Position numbers and translations under genes: made by a program. Positions 53,821 through 63,462 of a DNA stretch of 64,000 bases are shown here, piece after piece. The notes under the pieces were generated by a model, which was not told where the DNA came from, ran no database searches, and worked only from the letters and a program-made list of their open reading frames with translations. This stretch comes from an uncultured Bacteroides sp. (lineage in GTDB: Bacteria > Bacteroidota > Bacteroidia > Bacteroidales > Bacteroidaceae). The stretch is from positions 186,001-250,000 of the forward strand of contig CASFGA010000007.1 of NCBI GenBank assembly GCA_949294185.1, read 5' to 3'. Numbering within the stretch: the stretch's first letter is position 1; each line of letters begins with the position of its first letter.

Positions 53821-54396
53821 TTATTCCCTGATAATCTTTATTTCACCACCTTTTCCCAACTTGATAATCGATGAAGGCTTCGGGTGTCCGGTCTCTTCCC
53901 TGCGGTAATCGACCACATAATCCACGGCCTGCCTGATCTCTTCACTAATATCATTGAAGACGGAAGGAGCAGGCTGACCGCTGACATTGGCCGATGTAGA
54001 CACAATTGCCTTACGGAAACGGAAGCACAGTTCCCTTGAAAAGTCCTCTTTCGTTACGCGTATTCCCACACTTCCATCCGCAGCAATCAGGTTGGCCGCT
54101 AGATTGCGGGCACCGTCATATATAATGGTTAAAGGTTTTGTGGCAAGATCAATCAAATCCCATGCCACCTGCGGAACATCCTGCACATAGAAGTCAACTT
54201 TCACCGGACTGTCTACCAGGACAAGCATCGCCTTGCTGTCTGTACGCCGCTTTATTTCATAAACCCGCTTTACCGCCTCCGCATTGGTGGCATCACAACC
54301 GATTCCCCAAACGGTGTCAGTAGGATAAAGAATTACGCCACCGTTCTGCATGACTTCACATGCACGCTTTATTTCCTCTTTCATCATAACGGCCAT
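53821..54396 (-). CDS. L-threonylcarbamoyladenylate synthase (Sua5/YciO/YrdC family)
   Basis: Makes threonylcarbamoyl-AMP, the precursor of the t6A modification of ANN-decoding tRNAs. The 191 residues show GGVILYPTDTVWGIGCDATN, YEIKRRTDSKAMLVLV, DGSVGIRVTKEDF and VSTSANVSGQPAPS. The length matches the short YrdC form without the Sua5 C-terminal domain. It is first in the operon with the ClC gene and is divergent from dinB. The ATG may instead be at the fourth or fifth codon. Confidence 0.95.
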   Translation of the reverse strand: MAVMMKEEIKRACEVMQNGGVILYPTDTVWGIGCDATNAEAVKRVYEIKRRTDSKAMLVLVDSPVKVDFYVQDVPQVAWDLIDLATKPLTIIYDGARNLAANLIAADGSVGIRVTKEDFSRELCFRFRKAIVSTSANVSGQPAPSVFNDISEEIRQAVDYVVDYRREETGHPKPSSIIKLGKGGEIKIIRE

Positions 54397-54418
54397 TTTT
54401 CTTTTAAGTAATCAGGAA

Positions 54419-54451
54419 CAAAAGTACAAAGGATTTTTAGGATAGCCCAAG
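54419..54451 (-). promoter_or_regulatory. Promoter of the YrdC-ClC operon
   Basis: Minus strand TACTTTTG at 54419-54426, with CTTG (one base off) 21 bases upstream at 54448-54451. The start near 54412 is 16 bases before the ATG. It lies back-to-back with the dinB element. Confidence 0.65.
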
Positions 54452-54461
54452 AAAGTTTCAT

Positions 54462-54469
54462 TAAATTTG
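54462..54469 (+). promoter_or_regulatory. -7 element for dinB
   Basis: TAAATTTG matches TAnnTTTG, predicting a start near 54476 and a 12-base leader. It is interleaved with the opposite promoter of the YrdC gene. Confidence 0.6.
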
Positions 54470-54487
54470 CAGTAAGGTTTCTGTTTT

Positions 54488-55585
54488 ATGAATACGGTTC
54501 GCAAAATTATCCACATTGACATGGACGCTTTTTATGCTTCGGTAGAGCAGCGGGATCACCCTGAACTGAAGGGAAAGCCCGTTGCTGTGGGACACGCTGA
54601 AAAGCGCGGAGTGGTGGCTGCCGCAAGCTACGAAGCCCGGAAATTCGGGATACGCTCCGCCATGCCGTCGCAAAAAGCCATCAAGCTCTGTCCTCAACTC
54701 ATTTTCATCGAGGGGCGAATGGAAACTTATAAAGAAGTATCCGGGCAGATACACGGCATATTCCACGATTATACAGACATCATCGAACCGATTTCATTGG
54801 ATGAAGCCTTTCTGGATGTCACCGTCAACAAGAAGGGAATCGAACTGGCAGTCGACATTGCACGCGAGATAAAGTGCCGTATCCGCAAGGAACTCGACCT
54901 GATAGCCTCGGCCGGAGTATCCTACAACAAGTTCCTCGCCAAGATAGCCTCCGACTATCGCAAGCCCGACGGCCTGTGCACCATCCATCCTGACCAGGCA
55001 CAAGACTTCATCGACCGCCTGCCCATCGAATCTTTCTGGGGAGTAGGCCCCGTTACCGCCAAGAAGATGCACCGGCTTGGCATTTACAACGGAAAGACTT
55101 TGCGGGAGTGTTCAAGGGATATGCTCGTGCGGCAATTCGGAAAGGCCGGGAACATCTATTACGAATTTGCCAGAGGAATCGACAACAGGCCGGTTGAACC
55201 GACACGTATACGCAAGTCTGTCGGCTGCGAACATACTTTAGAAAAAGACATCAGCCTGCAAAGTTCTGTCATTATCGAGCTGTATCATGTGGCCCGCGAA
55301 CTGACAGAACGACTGAAGTCTAAGGGCTTCAGCGGAATGACGCTCACCCTAAAAATCAAATTCAATGACTTTGTCCAGATTACACGAAGCACAAGCTCCG
55401 CCAAAGAGCTTCAAAAACTGGACGACATCCTTCCGCTCGCAAAAAGACTCCTGAAGGAAGTCGACTACGAACGGCATCCCATCCGCCTGATAGGACTTTA
55501 CATCTCAAATCCCAAAGAGGAACAAGATTTTCCGCCAGTCCGCAGCGACCAATGGATACAGCTGAAATTCGACTTCAAAGAGTAG
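54488..55585 (+). CDS. dinB: DNA polymerase IV (Y-family)
   Basis: Translesion DNA polymerase of 365 residues. It has IHIDMDAFYASVEQRDHPEL with the catalytic aspartates, VAAASYEARKFGIRSAMPS, ISLDEAFLDVTVN with the second D-E pair, and the thumb/HhH segment IESFWGVGPVTAKKMHRLGI. The little-finger domain is complete, ending QLKFDFKE, a possible sliding-clamp-binding tail. No LexA-type operator was noticed. Confidence 0.96.
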   Translation: MNTVRKIIHIDMDAFYASVEQRDHPELKGKPVAVGHAEKRGVVAAASYEARKFGIRSAMPSQKAIKLCPQLIFIEGRMETYKEVSGQIHGIFHDYTDIIEPISLDEAFLDVTVNKKGIELAVDIAREIKCRIRKELDLIASAGVSYNKFLAKIASDYRKPDGLCTIHPDQAQDFIDRLPIESFWGVGPVTAKKMHRLGIYNGKTLRECSRDMLVRQFGKAGNIYYEFARGIDNRPVEPTRIRKSVGCEHTLEKDISLQSSVIIELYHVARELTERLKSKGFSGMTLTLKIKFNDFVQITRSTSSAKELQKLDDILPLAKRLLKEVDYERHPIRLIGLYISNPKEEQDFPPVRSDQWIQLKFDFKE

Positions 55586-55650
55586 AACCAGACTTATCAC
55601 GGCACAAAAACAGATTCCGGTCGTGGCAAAATCCGACTATCATGCCATGC

Positions 55651-55691
55651 AAATGAAAACGGGAGACACAGAAAAACTTCCGTGGCTCCCG
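55651..55691 (-). terminator. Probable terminator of panC-panD
   Basis: CGGGAG-a-CAC at 55660-55669 pairs with GTG-g-CTCCCG at 55682-55691 around a 12-base loop. The minus strand then reads GTTTTCATTT. The T run is broken, so it is a moderate candidate. It lies 39 bases from the panD stop. Confidence 0.5.
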
Positions 55692-55729
55692 CCGTATTCC
55701 TTCAAGCAGGCGCAAACAGCCTGACAGAC

Positions 55730-56080
55730 CTATACAAGCCTGTTGGTTACCGCATCGGGAAAGACAACTGATGGCTTGAAACTCTTGGCTTCCTCAAAGT
55801 CCATCAAAGCATACGACATGATAATCACCACATCGCCTACCTGCACCTTGCGGGCCGCCGCACCATTCAGACAGATACAGCCCGATCCGCGCTCCCCTTT
55901 GATAATATAGGTTTCAAAGCGCTCCCCGTTATTATTGTCCACTATCTGCACCTTTTCACCCGCAATCATATTGGCAGCATCCATCAAGTCCTCGTCAATA
56001 GTGATGCTTCCCATATAATTCAAATTCGCTTCGGTTACGGTCACACAATGAATCTTCGACTTCAATACTTCTATCATCAT
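55730..56080 (-). CDS. panD: Aspartate 1-decarboxylase
   Basis: Makes beta-alanine from aspartate for pantothenate. From the start at 56080 it has 116 residues. The self-cleavage site [18 protein letters not shown] places Gly24-Ser25 where the pyruvoyl group forms. K9, Y58-type ([20 protein letters not shown]) and the PGD-like QVGDVVII segment are present. A longer ORF would overlap panC by 26 bases; the ATG four bases beyond the panC stop is preferred and matches the usual [12 protein letters not shown] start. Confidence 0.96.
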   Translation of the reverse strand: MMIEVLKSKIHCVTVTEANLNYMGSITIDEDLMDAANMIAGEKVQIVDNNNGERFETYIIKGERGSGCICLNGAAARKVQVGDVVIIMSYALMDFEEAKSFKPSVVFPDAVTNRLV

Positions 56081-56084
56081 ACCG

Positions 56085-56930
56085 CTATCCTCTATATTTA
56101 ATATTGTCAATCAGACGGACATCGCCGCAAAACACAGTAATGCAACCTACTATATAAGTGCTTTCATCCCACTCATTCACGGTTTGGAGTGTGTTTCCGT
56201 CCACTATCTCAAAGTATTCCAGTCTTAACCCCTCGGCCCGAGCGATGCACGACTCCACATAAGCACGGGTTTCACCAGCAGAATGCGTCTTGCTGTAGTC
56301 CACACTGGCAAAAAGAGTCTGGGATATCTGCACCGCCTGCATACGCTGCTCCGCACTCAAGCGTGTATTCCGGCTGCTCAATGCCAAGCCGTCCGCTTCA
56401 CGGACTATAGGGCAACCCACAATCTCAATAGGGAAAGGATAACGGCGGACCATTTCACGGATGATGGCCAACTGCTGAAAATCCTTCTCTCCGAAGTATG
56501 CCCTTGTCGGCTCAACGATAAGAAACAGCTTGCTCACCACCTGACAAACTCCGTTGAAATGTCCGGGACGATATTTCCCCTCCATCACCGTGTCAAGCGG
56601 CGCATAGCTAAACTGGCGGGTGTCCGGCTCCGGATACATTTCCTCCACGGAAGGAGCAAAGACAAAAGCCACCCCACACGCCTCAAGCAGCGCACAATCT
56701 GCCTCCAGTGTACGTGGATACTTCAAAAGATCATTCTTATCATTAAACTGAGTAGGATTAACAAAATCACTGACCACTACCACATCATTTTCTGCCACGG
56801 CACGCCTTACCAATGAAGCGTGTCCGGCATGCAGAGCACCCATAGTCGGCACCAATCCGATAGTTTTTCCGGCTTTACGAAGTCCGTCCAACTCCGAACG
56901 CAACTCCTTTACTGTTTGAATTAACTTCAT
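56085..56930 (-). CDS. panC: Pantothenate synthetase
   Basis: Condenses pantoate and beta-alanine with ATP. From the start at 56930 it has 281 residues: [20 protein letters not shown] with the HxGH nucleotide motif, [36 protein letters not shown] and [11 protein letters not shown]. The reading frame continues to 56951; the family start [10 protein letters not shown] is preferred. It forms an operon with panD, four bases apart. Confidence 0.97.
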   Translation of the reverse strand: MKLIQTVKELRSELDGLRKAGKTIGLVPTMGALHAGHASLVRRAVAENDVVVVSDFVNPTQFNDKNDLLKYPRTLEADCALLEACGVAFVFAPSVEEMYPEPDTRQFSYAPLDTVMEGKYRPGHFNGVCQVVSKLFLIVEPTRAYFGEKDFQQLAIIREMVRRYPFPIEIVGCPIVREADGLALSSRNTRLSAEQRMQAVQISQTLFASVDYSKTHSAGETRAYVESCIARAEGLRLEYFEIVDGNTLQTVNEWDESTYIVGCITVFCGDVRLIDNIKYRG

Positions 56931-56970
56931 TATTCTTTGGTTTTTAACCATCTAATGTTCTAAACGGGTG

Positions 56971-57004
56971 CAAATTTAAGTATTTATTTTCTTACAATAC
57001 CAAA
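56971..57004 (-). promoter_or_regulatory. Promoter of panC-panD
   Basis: Minus strand TAAATTTG at 56971-56978 with TTTG at 57001-57004, spaced 22 bases, one more than ideal. The start near 56964 leaves about 34 bases to the chosen ATG. Confidence 0.65.
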
Positions 57005-57165
57005 CGCCCGTTCAAATTTTATCGTGATTATCCTTTTTTTGACAGCCGCCAGAAAAGATGAAAGCAAAAGAAAATCCCTCCTCATAATCAGTCTGTTCAT
57101 GACTTATTAACATACTATAAGCATTAAAATCGTCCGCACAACCAACCTATTTCATTCATTTTTTG

Positions 57166-57173
57166 TATCTTTG
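57166..57173 (+). promoter_or_regulatory. -7 element for the glycogen synthase-like gene
   Basis: TATCTTTG matches TAnnTTTG; the start near 57180 is 25 bases before the ATG at 57205. No -33 match found. Confidence 0.55.
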
Positions 57174-57204
57174 CAGCCAGATTTAGAGTAATAATTGTTT
57201 CAAA

Positions 57205-58029
57205 ATGAGCGTGAAGAAAGTTTTATTCATTACACAAGAAATCACTCCTTATGTACCCGAAAGCGAACAGGCAATCATCGGTCGGGATTTGCCTCAAGCC
57301 ATACAAGATAAAGGCAGAGAAATAAGGACATTCATGCCCAAATGGGGAAATATCAACGAACGGCGCAACCAGTTGCACGAAGTAATCCGTCTTTCAGGAA
57401 TGAATCTGATTATCGACGATACGGATCATCCGCTGATTATAAAGGTGGCATCCATCCAAGCAGCCCGCCGACAAGTTTACTTCATCGACAATGACGACTA
57501 TTTCCTCCACCGCCAAATGACATCCGATGAAGACGGGAATGACTATGAAGATAATGGAGAACGCGCTATATTCTATGCACGCGGAGTGTTGGAAACAGTG
57601 AAAAAGCTGAGATGGTGTCCGGATATCATACATTGCCACGGGTGGATGAGTGCAATGGTACCTTTATATATAAAGAAGGTATATTACGAAGAACCGTCGT
57701 TCAGAGATTCTAAAGTTATTTTCTCTGTTTATGGCGAAGGTTTCAAATCGACTCTGAGTCCAGACTTTACCCAACAGCTTATGTTGAAAGAAATTACTAC
57801 AGAAGATATCAGCATGATAAAGACTCCGGTTGACTATGAAGAGCTGTGCAAACTGGCGGTCTCCTATTCAGACGGTATCATACAAAACAGCGAAAGTATA
57901 AATCCGAACATAACAGACTATGCACGCAAACTGAATATTCCAATTCTGGACTATCAAACGGCCGACACATACGCTGACGCATGCGACGCTTTCTATGACC
58001 AGATATGGGATGCGGCGGAAAACAAATAA
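57205..58029 (+). CDS. Glycogen/starch synthase N-terminal domain protein (GT5 half)
   Basis: A 274-residue protein equivalent to the N-terminal half of glycogen synthase GlgA (Glyco_transf_5). It has KKVLFITQEITPYVPESEQA (the KTGGL glucan/ADP loop is replaced by SEQAIIG), IIHCHGWMSAMVPLYIKKVY with the HDWH-like motif as HCHGW, and SDGIIQNSESINPN. The C-terminal GT-B half, which binds the nucleotide sugar, is missing and is not encoded downstream. The family exists widely in Bacteroides, so this is probably not a broken gene. It may need a partner chain or have a different role. Co-directional with the DUF4270 locus, 18 bases downstream. Confidence 0.85.
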   Translation: MSVKKVLFITQEITPYVPESEQAIIGRDLPQAIQDKGREIRTFMPKWGNINERRNQLHEVIRLSGMNLIIDDTDHPLIIKVASIQAARRQVYFIDNDDYFLHRQMTSDEDGNDYEDNGERAIFYARGVLETVKKLRWCPDIIHCHGWMSAMVPLYIKKVYYEEPSFRDSKVIFSVYGEGFKSTLSPDFTQQLMLKEITTEDISMIKTPVDYEELCKLAVSYSDGIIQNSESINPNITDYARKLNIPILDYQTADTYADACDAFYDQIWDAAENK

Positions 58030-58047
58030 TTCAAAAAGACAATCAAC

Positions 58048-59515
58048 ATGAAATTCAAGTTCTTGGCGGCAGTAGGACTTGCTGCCTTTCTCTATAGCTG
58101 CGATGACAGTACAACAGGAATCGGAAATTTTGTTGCCGATGCGGACGAAATCGAAGCCTACGCCAAAACGTACAACGTAGAGACCCAAACCGTATTGGTA
58201 AAAGACATCGCCCCCGAAGGACTGTATTCACGCACGAGCAGTGCTTACTTGGATCACAGATGAGGATTTCGGAGAGTTTTCAACCGACTTCATCACACAG
58301 GTGTACTGTCCGGAAGGTTTCGCCTACCCGGAGACACTCAAAAAGATTACAAGCACCACGCTGGAACTCTACTATCAAAGCTACTACGGAGACTCGGTGG
58401 CACCGATGCAGGCCTCGGTGAAGCTTCTGAAAAACAATACGGGAATCATCGATGACGGCAAGCATCCGGACATTTACTACACGACATATACACCGGAAAG
58501 CTATGTCTATCCGGAGGTTATCGGCAAGAAGGATTATGCCGCCTATGACAATTCAGTAAGCGACTCTGTGAGATACGCCAAAGACAGCGACGGCAAACTG
58601 ACATATTATCCGAGCGTCACCATCGATTTAAGCAACCAGCCTGTGCCCCAAGAGATAGGAAGCGGAAATTTCAACCAGTACATATTCGACAAATACAAAG
58701 AGAATCCGGACAACTTCAAGGACGGTGCAAGCTTTATCAACAATGTGCTGGGCGGATTCTATGTTTACAACACAAGCGGAGAAGGCTCTGTATTGTACAT
58801 TCAAGACATCTGGCTGCGCACACGGTTTGAATTTACGATGAAAGACTCGGAAGGAAACGACTCTATCGTAGAAGGAAGCACAGCCTTTGCCGCCACCAAA
58901 GAAATCTATATGCGCACGCGTCTGCAAAATGATGACCGGCTGAAAGATTTCACAGATGCAGGACATTCGGACGAGACCTATCTGAAAACGCCCGCGGGAT
59001 TATGGACAGAAGTCACACTTCCCTTGCAAGACATCTATGATGAGCTGAGCAGAGATACGCTTAACTCTGTTTCGCTTACATTCACCAAATATAAAGAAAC
59101 CATCGAAGGGAAAGAAAGAGGATTTGAAATGGGAACTCCGCAATATCTGCTCCTGATAAGAAAGAGTGAAGTCAAGGACTTTTTCGAAAACAACCAGAAT
59201 GCAGACAACCAGACTTCTTTCCTTGCAAGCTATGACAGTAGCAGCAATACGTATACATTCTCTTCACTGAACCGATTAATCAGCTATATCTTCAGCGAAA
59301 TGAGGAATAGCGAAAGCCGGCCGGCGGACTGGAACAAGCTTCTGCTTATCCCCGTGCAGGTGGAAAGAGAATCTGAAAACACAAACAGCTCAACTCAGGC
59401 ACAGATAATCGGACTCTCTCACGACCTGGAAGTAAACTCCGCCCGCCTGTTCAAGGGAAACGACGACAATCCCCTTCAGGTAACGGTCATCTACACAAGG
59501 CCGCACGAAGAGTAA
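58048..59515 (+). pseudogene. DUF4270-family lipoprotein, frameshifted
   Basis: Two frames together give one DUF4270-type protein of about 489 residues. The first frame (58048-58263) supplies the lipoprotein signal (MKFKFLAAVGLAAFLYSC, C18) and continues to LYSRTSSAYLDHR before a TGA. From about 58251 the second frame continues directly with ITDEDFGEFSTDFITQVYCP to the normal end at 59515. The break falls between TTGG and ATCACAGATGAG; one extra base or two missing bases would explain it. Alignment of the parts with the family suggests the protein was intact recently. It is either a real null, phase-variable or a sequencing error. DUF4270 proteins are outer-membrane-associated, function unknown. 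Confidence 0.85.
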
Positions 59516-59550
59516 TGCGGACACACTGATTTTTTGTACAATATTACCAA

Positions 59551-59605
59551 GAAAGGCTGCCTTTGAAAAAAGTTTTTCATCAAAGGCAGCCTTTCTTTTT
59601 CTCTT
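59551..59605 (+). terminator. Strong terminator after the DUF4270 locus
   Basis: GAAAGGCTGCCTTTGA (59551-59566) and its perfect 16-base complement (59580-59595) enclose an AAAAA/TTTTT loop, followed by TTTTTCTCTT. It also lies 19 bases beyond the convergent bglX stop and may serve both sides. Confidence 0.9.
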
Positions 59606-59623
59606 ATCCAAACCTCTTGCGGG

Positions 59624-61909
59624 CTATTCCGCTGTAAACGTTTTGGTCTGAACATCTCTGCTGTCAGCTCCCACCATCACCTGAAACTCTCCTGCATCAT
59701 ACTTATAAACCAGGTCGGCATTGTAATACTTCAAGTCCTCGGCGGTCAATGTAAAAGTAACTTCACAGCTTTCCCCCTTTTTCAAAGATATTCTGCGGAA
59801 ACCTTTCAACTCCTTTACCGGACGAGCTATATCCGCATAAAGGTCGCGTATATAAAGCTGCACCGTTTCTGTCCCGTCAAAGTCTCCTACATTCTTTACC
59901 GGAACCGTTACCTTAAGGCTGCCTCCTTTGGGCAATATTTCAGAATCAAGCTTCATCTCACCATATTCAAACGCCGTATAGCTCAGCCCATAGCCAAAAG
60001 GATACAGTCCGTCATTAGGACAGTCGATATAATTGCTGACATAACGGTTGAATACACCCGGCTCTCCGTCAGGACGTCCGGTATTCACCTGACTGTAATA
60101 AAGAGGCAACTGGCCTACCGTACGGGGAAACGTGGTTGTCAGCTTACCCGACGGAACCGTTTTCCCGAACAAAACATCGCCCACAGCGTCTCCTGTCTCA
60201 CTTCCGCCGAACCAAACATTCAGTATCGCCGGGACATTTTCAGATTCCCATGCCAGCTCAAGCGGGCGTCCGGTGAAGAGAAGCAACACGACGGGCTTTC
60301 CAGTCTTAACCAAAGCCTGCAACAAATCCCGCTGAGCATCCGGTATGCGGATATCCGTGCGCGAAGCAGACTCACCCGACATATCGGCACACTCTCCCAC
60401 CGCTGCTATTATAACATCGGCACGGGCTGCAACCGACATCGCTTCTGCAAGCAACTGCCTGTCATTTCCCCTCTGCAACGGGCGGGTTCCTGCCGCACCT
60501 TTCTCCATCTGCTCGTCATAATAAACATTGCTTCCTTTGGCATAAAGAATTTCAGCTTTATCCCCTACCGCCGCACGCATACCTTCAAGCAACGACGGAT
60601 GCAGGGAAGGATCACAAGTAGGACTCCACATTCCACACATATTATTATGGGCATCCGCCATCGGCCCTATCAAAGCGATACGCCCCTCCGGCTTCAAGGG
60701 CAGCAACTGGCCTTCATTCTTCAGCAAGACAAAGGTTTCGGCAGCGATGCGCCGTGCTTCGGCACGGTTTTCTGCCGAATAAGTGTCTTTTGCCGCACGA
60801 AGCGTGTCACAATACTTGTACGGATTATCAAAAAGACCAAGCCTGTACTTCATTTCCAATACCCTGCGGCATGCTTCATCAATACGAGCTTCTGACACAC
60901 TGCCTTCCGACAACGCCTCTTCCATGGGATGGAAGAAACTTCCAGAAACCATATCCATGTCCGTCCCGGCATTCATGGCAAGAACACCGGCTTCTTTCAA
61001 ATCCGCCACACCGTGAACGGCCATTTCACCAATTGAATTATAATCGGTTACCACCATTCCGTCAAATCCCCACTGCCGACGCAAAACATCTTCCAGCAGC
61101 CACTTGTTTCCCGTAGCAGGGATACCGTCAACCGTATTGAAAGATGTCATCACCGTTCCTACTCCTGCTTCGACCGCTGCCTTGTAGGGAGGAAAATATT
61201 CATTAAACATCCGGACACGGCTCATATCGGTCAGATTATAGTCACGGCCGGATTCCGAAGCCCCGTAAAGCGCGAAATGTTTGAGGCAAGCCATGATGTT
61301 AACCTCAGATTCCCGCAGGTTCTCACCCTGATAGCCCTTGACATACGCACGCGCCAACAAGGCTCCCAAATAAGGATCCTCACCATTTCCCTCGGCTATC
61401 CTGCCCCAACGGGCATCCCGACATATATCTACCATCGGACTGAATGTCCATGAAATGCCGTTGGCACTTCCTTCCTTGGCCGAGACCTCGGCTGCCCGTC
61501 TCACTGCCGCCGTATCCCAGCTGCAAGACAAGGCAAGCGGAATAGGGAAAACAGTCTGAAAACCGTGAATGATATCGGCACCTACCACCAGCGGAATACC
61601 CAAACGGGTTTCTTCAACGGCAATGCGCTGCAGCTCCCGTATCTTGCCCACTCCCTTTACATTGAAATATCCTCCTATCTCCCCGTGACGAATCATTTCC
61701 GCCAAGTCACTATCCACGACCGGCCCCGTCGTCAAATCACCTCCTGAAGGGAGATTAAGCTGTCCCAACTTCTCCTGAAGCGTCATTTTGTCCATCAATT
61801 CTGAGATAAAGCGGTTCATTTCCGCATCCGAATCGCTTACCGGCGAACAGCCGCATAACATCGCAACCGATACTCCGACAGCAGCAAACCATTTTCTTAC
61901 AGTAATCAT
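59624..61909 (-). CDS. bglX: Glycoside hydrolase family 3 beta-glucosidase, lipoprotein
   Basis: Predicted periplasmic or surface GH3 beta-glucosidase of 761 residues from the start at 61909. The signal peptide ends in the lipobox LCGC (C21). The TIM-barrel part has MTLQEKLGQLNL, the substrate-binding ARWGRIAEGNGEDPYLGALL, KHFALYG, and the nucleophile GFDGMVVTDYNSIGEMAV with D289. The alpha/beta sandwich has VGECADMSGESASRTDIRIP and the fibronectin-like domain ends near MVGADSRDVQT. The frame extends to 61981, but this gives no signal peptide. Substrate: probably beta-linked gluco-oligosaccharides. Confidence 0.95.
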   Translation of the reverse strand: MITVRKWFAAVGVSVAMLCGCSPVSDSDAEMNRFISELMDKMTLQEKLGQLNLPSGGDLTTGPVVDSDLAEMIRHGEIGGYFNVKGVGKIRELQRIAVEETRLGIPLVVGADIIHGFQTVFPIPLALSCSWDTAAVRRAAEVSAKEGSANGISWTFSPMVDICRDARWGRIAEGNGEDPYLGALLARAYVKGYQGENLRESEVNIMACLKHFALYGASESGRDYNLTDMSRVRMFNEYFPPYKAAVEAGVGTVMTSFNTVDGIPATGNKWLLEDVLRRQWGFDGMVVTDYNSIGEMAVHGVADLKEAGVLAMNAGTDMDMVSGSFFHPMEEALSEGSVSEARIDEACRRVLEMKYRLGLFDNPYKYCDTLRAAKDTYSAENRAEARRIAAETFVLLKNEGQLLPLKPEGRIALIGPMADAHNNMCGMWSPTCDPSLHPSLLEGMRAAVGDKAEILYAKGSNVYYDEQMEKGAAGTRPLQRGNDRQLLAEAMSVAARADVIIAAVGECADMSGESASRTDIRIPDAQRDLLQALVKTGKPVVLLLFTGRPLELAWESENVPAILNVWFGGSETGDAVGDVLFGKTVPSGKLTTTFPRTVGQLPLYYSQVNTGRPDGEPGVFNRYVSNYIDCPNDGLYPFGYGLSYTAFEYGEMKLDSEILPKGGSLKVTVPVKNVGDFDGTETVQLYIRDLYADIARPVKELKGFRRISLKKGESCEVTFTLTAEDLKYYNADLVYKYDAGEFQVMVGADSRDVQTKTFTAE

Positions 61910-62054
61910 ATCTTTTTTTTCTTTCAGTAAAAACAGATTTTCATCAAACAAAGAATGAGCCCGGTCTAATGCCGAGCCCACACTTTAAAACAAATAGTCT
62001 ATTTAAGAACTTCGTAAATTATTTTTTCCATTTGTCCGACCAATGCCAAAGCCG

Positions 62055-63443
62055 TCATTTCGTTTCTTTCTTCGCAGCAGTTTTCTTTGCGGCAGAAGAA
62101 GCCGTTTTTCTGGCCGCTGCCTTTTTAGGAGCAGCTTCTGCATTGGCTCCCGCCTTCTTCAGTTCAGCCTGAAGTTTCTTCACCTCATCAGTCAGCTGAA
62201 CCAGTTCGCTTTCCTGATTCTTGATAGTAGTCAGCAAAGAGTTCAACTCTTCATCATCCATGTCTACCGGATACAATGCGTTGACACGTCCGATGAAATC
62301 TCCCAGAATATTCATGTAGTTAGTGAACGCATCATAAGGAGAGTCATAGATTCCACGGTTCAATCCCACTCCCGTGTCTTTGGTAGTCATGAAACGGAAG
62401 TTATTGCTTGCCTGCAGATAATACCAATCCTGCTTGATGCGGCGGTCGTTACACAGATATACGCGTTCTGCCACACTGTAAAGCTTATTGAAAGCCTCGC
62501 GCTGCATCACGTTACCCAACCACGGACTGATGTCTCTTTCTTCGTCTGACCATGACATCGGATAAGGAACATCGACCATATCCACCGATTTCAGCTTGGT
62601 CACAATTTCCGTCGGTGTAGAGAAAGTGATTCCCCTCTGCTTTGCACAAGCCGGAAGCGCTTTCAAGAATTCCAGAATATTGGATGAAAGCGGCTGGGCC
62701 ATACCCAAAGCAGACAATTCCATAAAGATATTGATAACCTGCTCGTTTTCCGGCAGCGATGCAATCCAATCAACATAGGTGTCTGCAAAGAGCGGATATT
62801 CATTCCACTCCGTGTTGGAGAAGCGCAGACTGATATCATCCGACAATTTGAAATCGCGCATCAGAAGCTTCAGATTCGGATTCTCGGCACAATGATACAG
62901 ATAATGCGGACTCTTCCATCCCAATACATGCTTTGCACCTTCAACCAACATGCCCTTGAATCCCATGCCGGCCACGATTCCACCTATCTCATTGTCATAA
63001 ATCAAGCTGGAATTACGGAACACCTTAGGCTCTTGTCCGAAAAAGTCTTTCACTTTCTTGCGCATAGCCTCTACTTCCTCGCGGAAGCAGTCTCCATTCT
63101 TCAACGAAGACAGGCCATGAGAATAAGGCTCACAGATGAACTCGCAACATCCCGTTGCATTCAGTTCGTGCAACAGCTCGATAACGGCCGGAGCATAAAT
63201 CTCAAGCTGCTCCAATGCTACACCGGAAACGGAAAGAGCTACCTTAAATGCCCCTTCATTCGACTTCGCCATCTCAATCAAAGTCTTCAGTGCCGGTATA
63301 TAAGAGCGTTCAGCCACTTCATTGATGCTTTGCTCATTTGCATAGTCATCATAGTAATAGTGGTCTGTACCTATTTCGAAGAAACGATAACGTTTCAAAT
63401 GTATTATCTGGTGAATTTCAAAGTAAAGACAGATTGTTTTCAT
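62055..63443 (-). CDS. GH57 alpha-amylase-like protein with altered catalytic residues and a basic tail
   Basis: A 462-residue GH57-fold protein (LYFEIHQIIHLKRYRFFE and CEFICEPYSHGLSSL are conserved regions 1 and 2). Region 3 reads VFRNSSLIYDNEIG, with S146 where the family nucleophile glutamate lies; region 4 reads IFMELSALGMAQ, with E242 replacing the acid/base aspartate and the DYETFGEHQ block lost. It is therefore likely to be inactive as a hydrolase, like the described alpha-amylase-like GH57 group. The C-terminus has a coiled coil (about 405-430) and an alanine/lysine-rich tail (PKKAAARKTASSAAKKTAAK). The GT4 gene is 19 bases upstream in the same operon. Confidence 0.85.
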   Translation of the reverse strand: MKTICLYFEIHQIIHLKRYRFFEIGTDHYYYDDYANEQSINEVAERSYIPALKTLIEMAKSNEGAFKVALSVSGVALEQLEIYAPAVIELLHELNATGCCEFICEPYSHGLSSLKNGDCFREEVEAMRKKVKDFFGQEPKVFRNSSLIYDNEIGGIVAGMGFKGMLVEGAKHVLGWKSPHYLYHCAENPNLKLLMRDFKLSDDISLRFSNTEWNEYPLFADTYVDWIASLPENEQVINIFMELSALGMAQPLSSNILEFLKALPACAKQRGITFSTPTEIVTKLKSVDMVDVPYPMSWSDEERDISPWLGNVMQREAFNKLYSVAERVYLCNDRRIKQDWYYLQASNNFRFMTTKDTGVGLNRGIYDSPYDAFTNYMNILGDFIGRVNALYPVDMDDEELNSLLTTIKNQESELVQLTDEVKKLQAELKKAGANAEAAPKKAAARKTASSAAKKTAAKKETK

Positions 63444-63462
63444 AACGATTGAGTTAGATTAT

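Noticed and set aside
62512..62769. Pair of compensating frameshifts in the GH57 gene (another frame is open here)
   Set aside because: The main frame keeps G, Q, I and F at the family positions across the altered block, and the other frame does not restore the usual motif.
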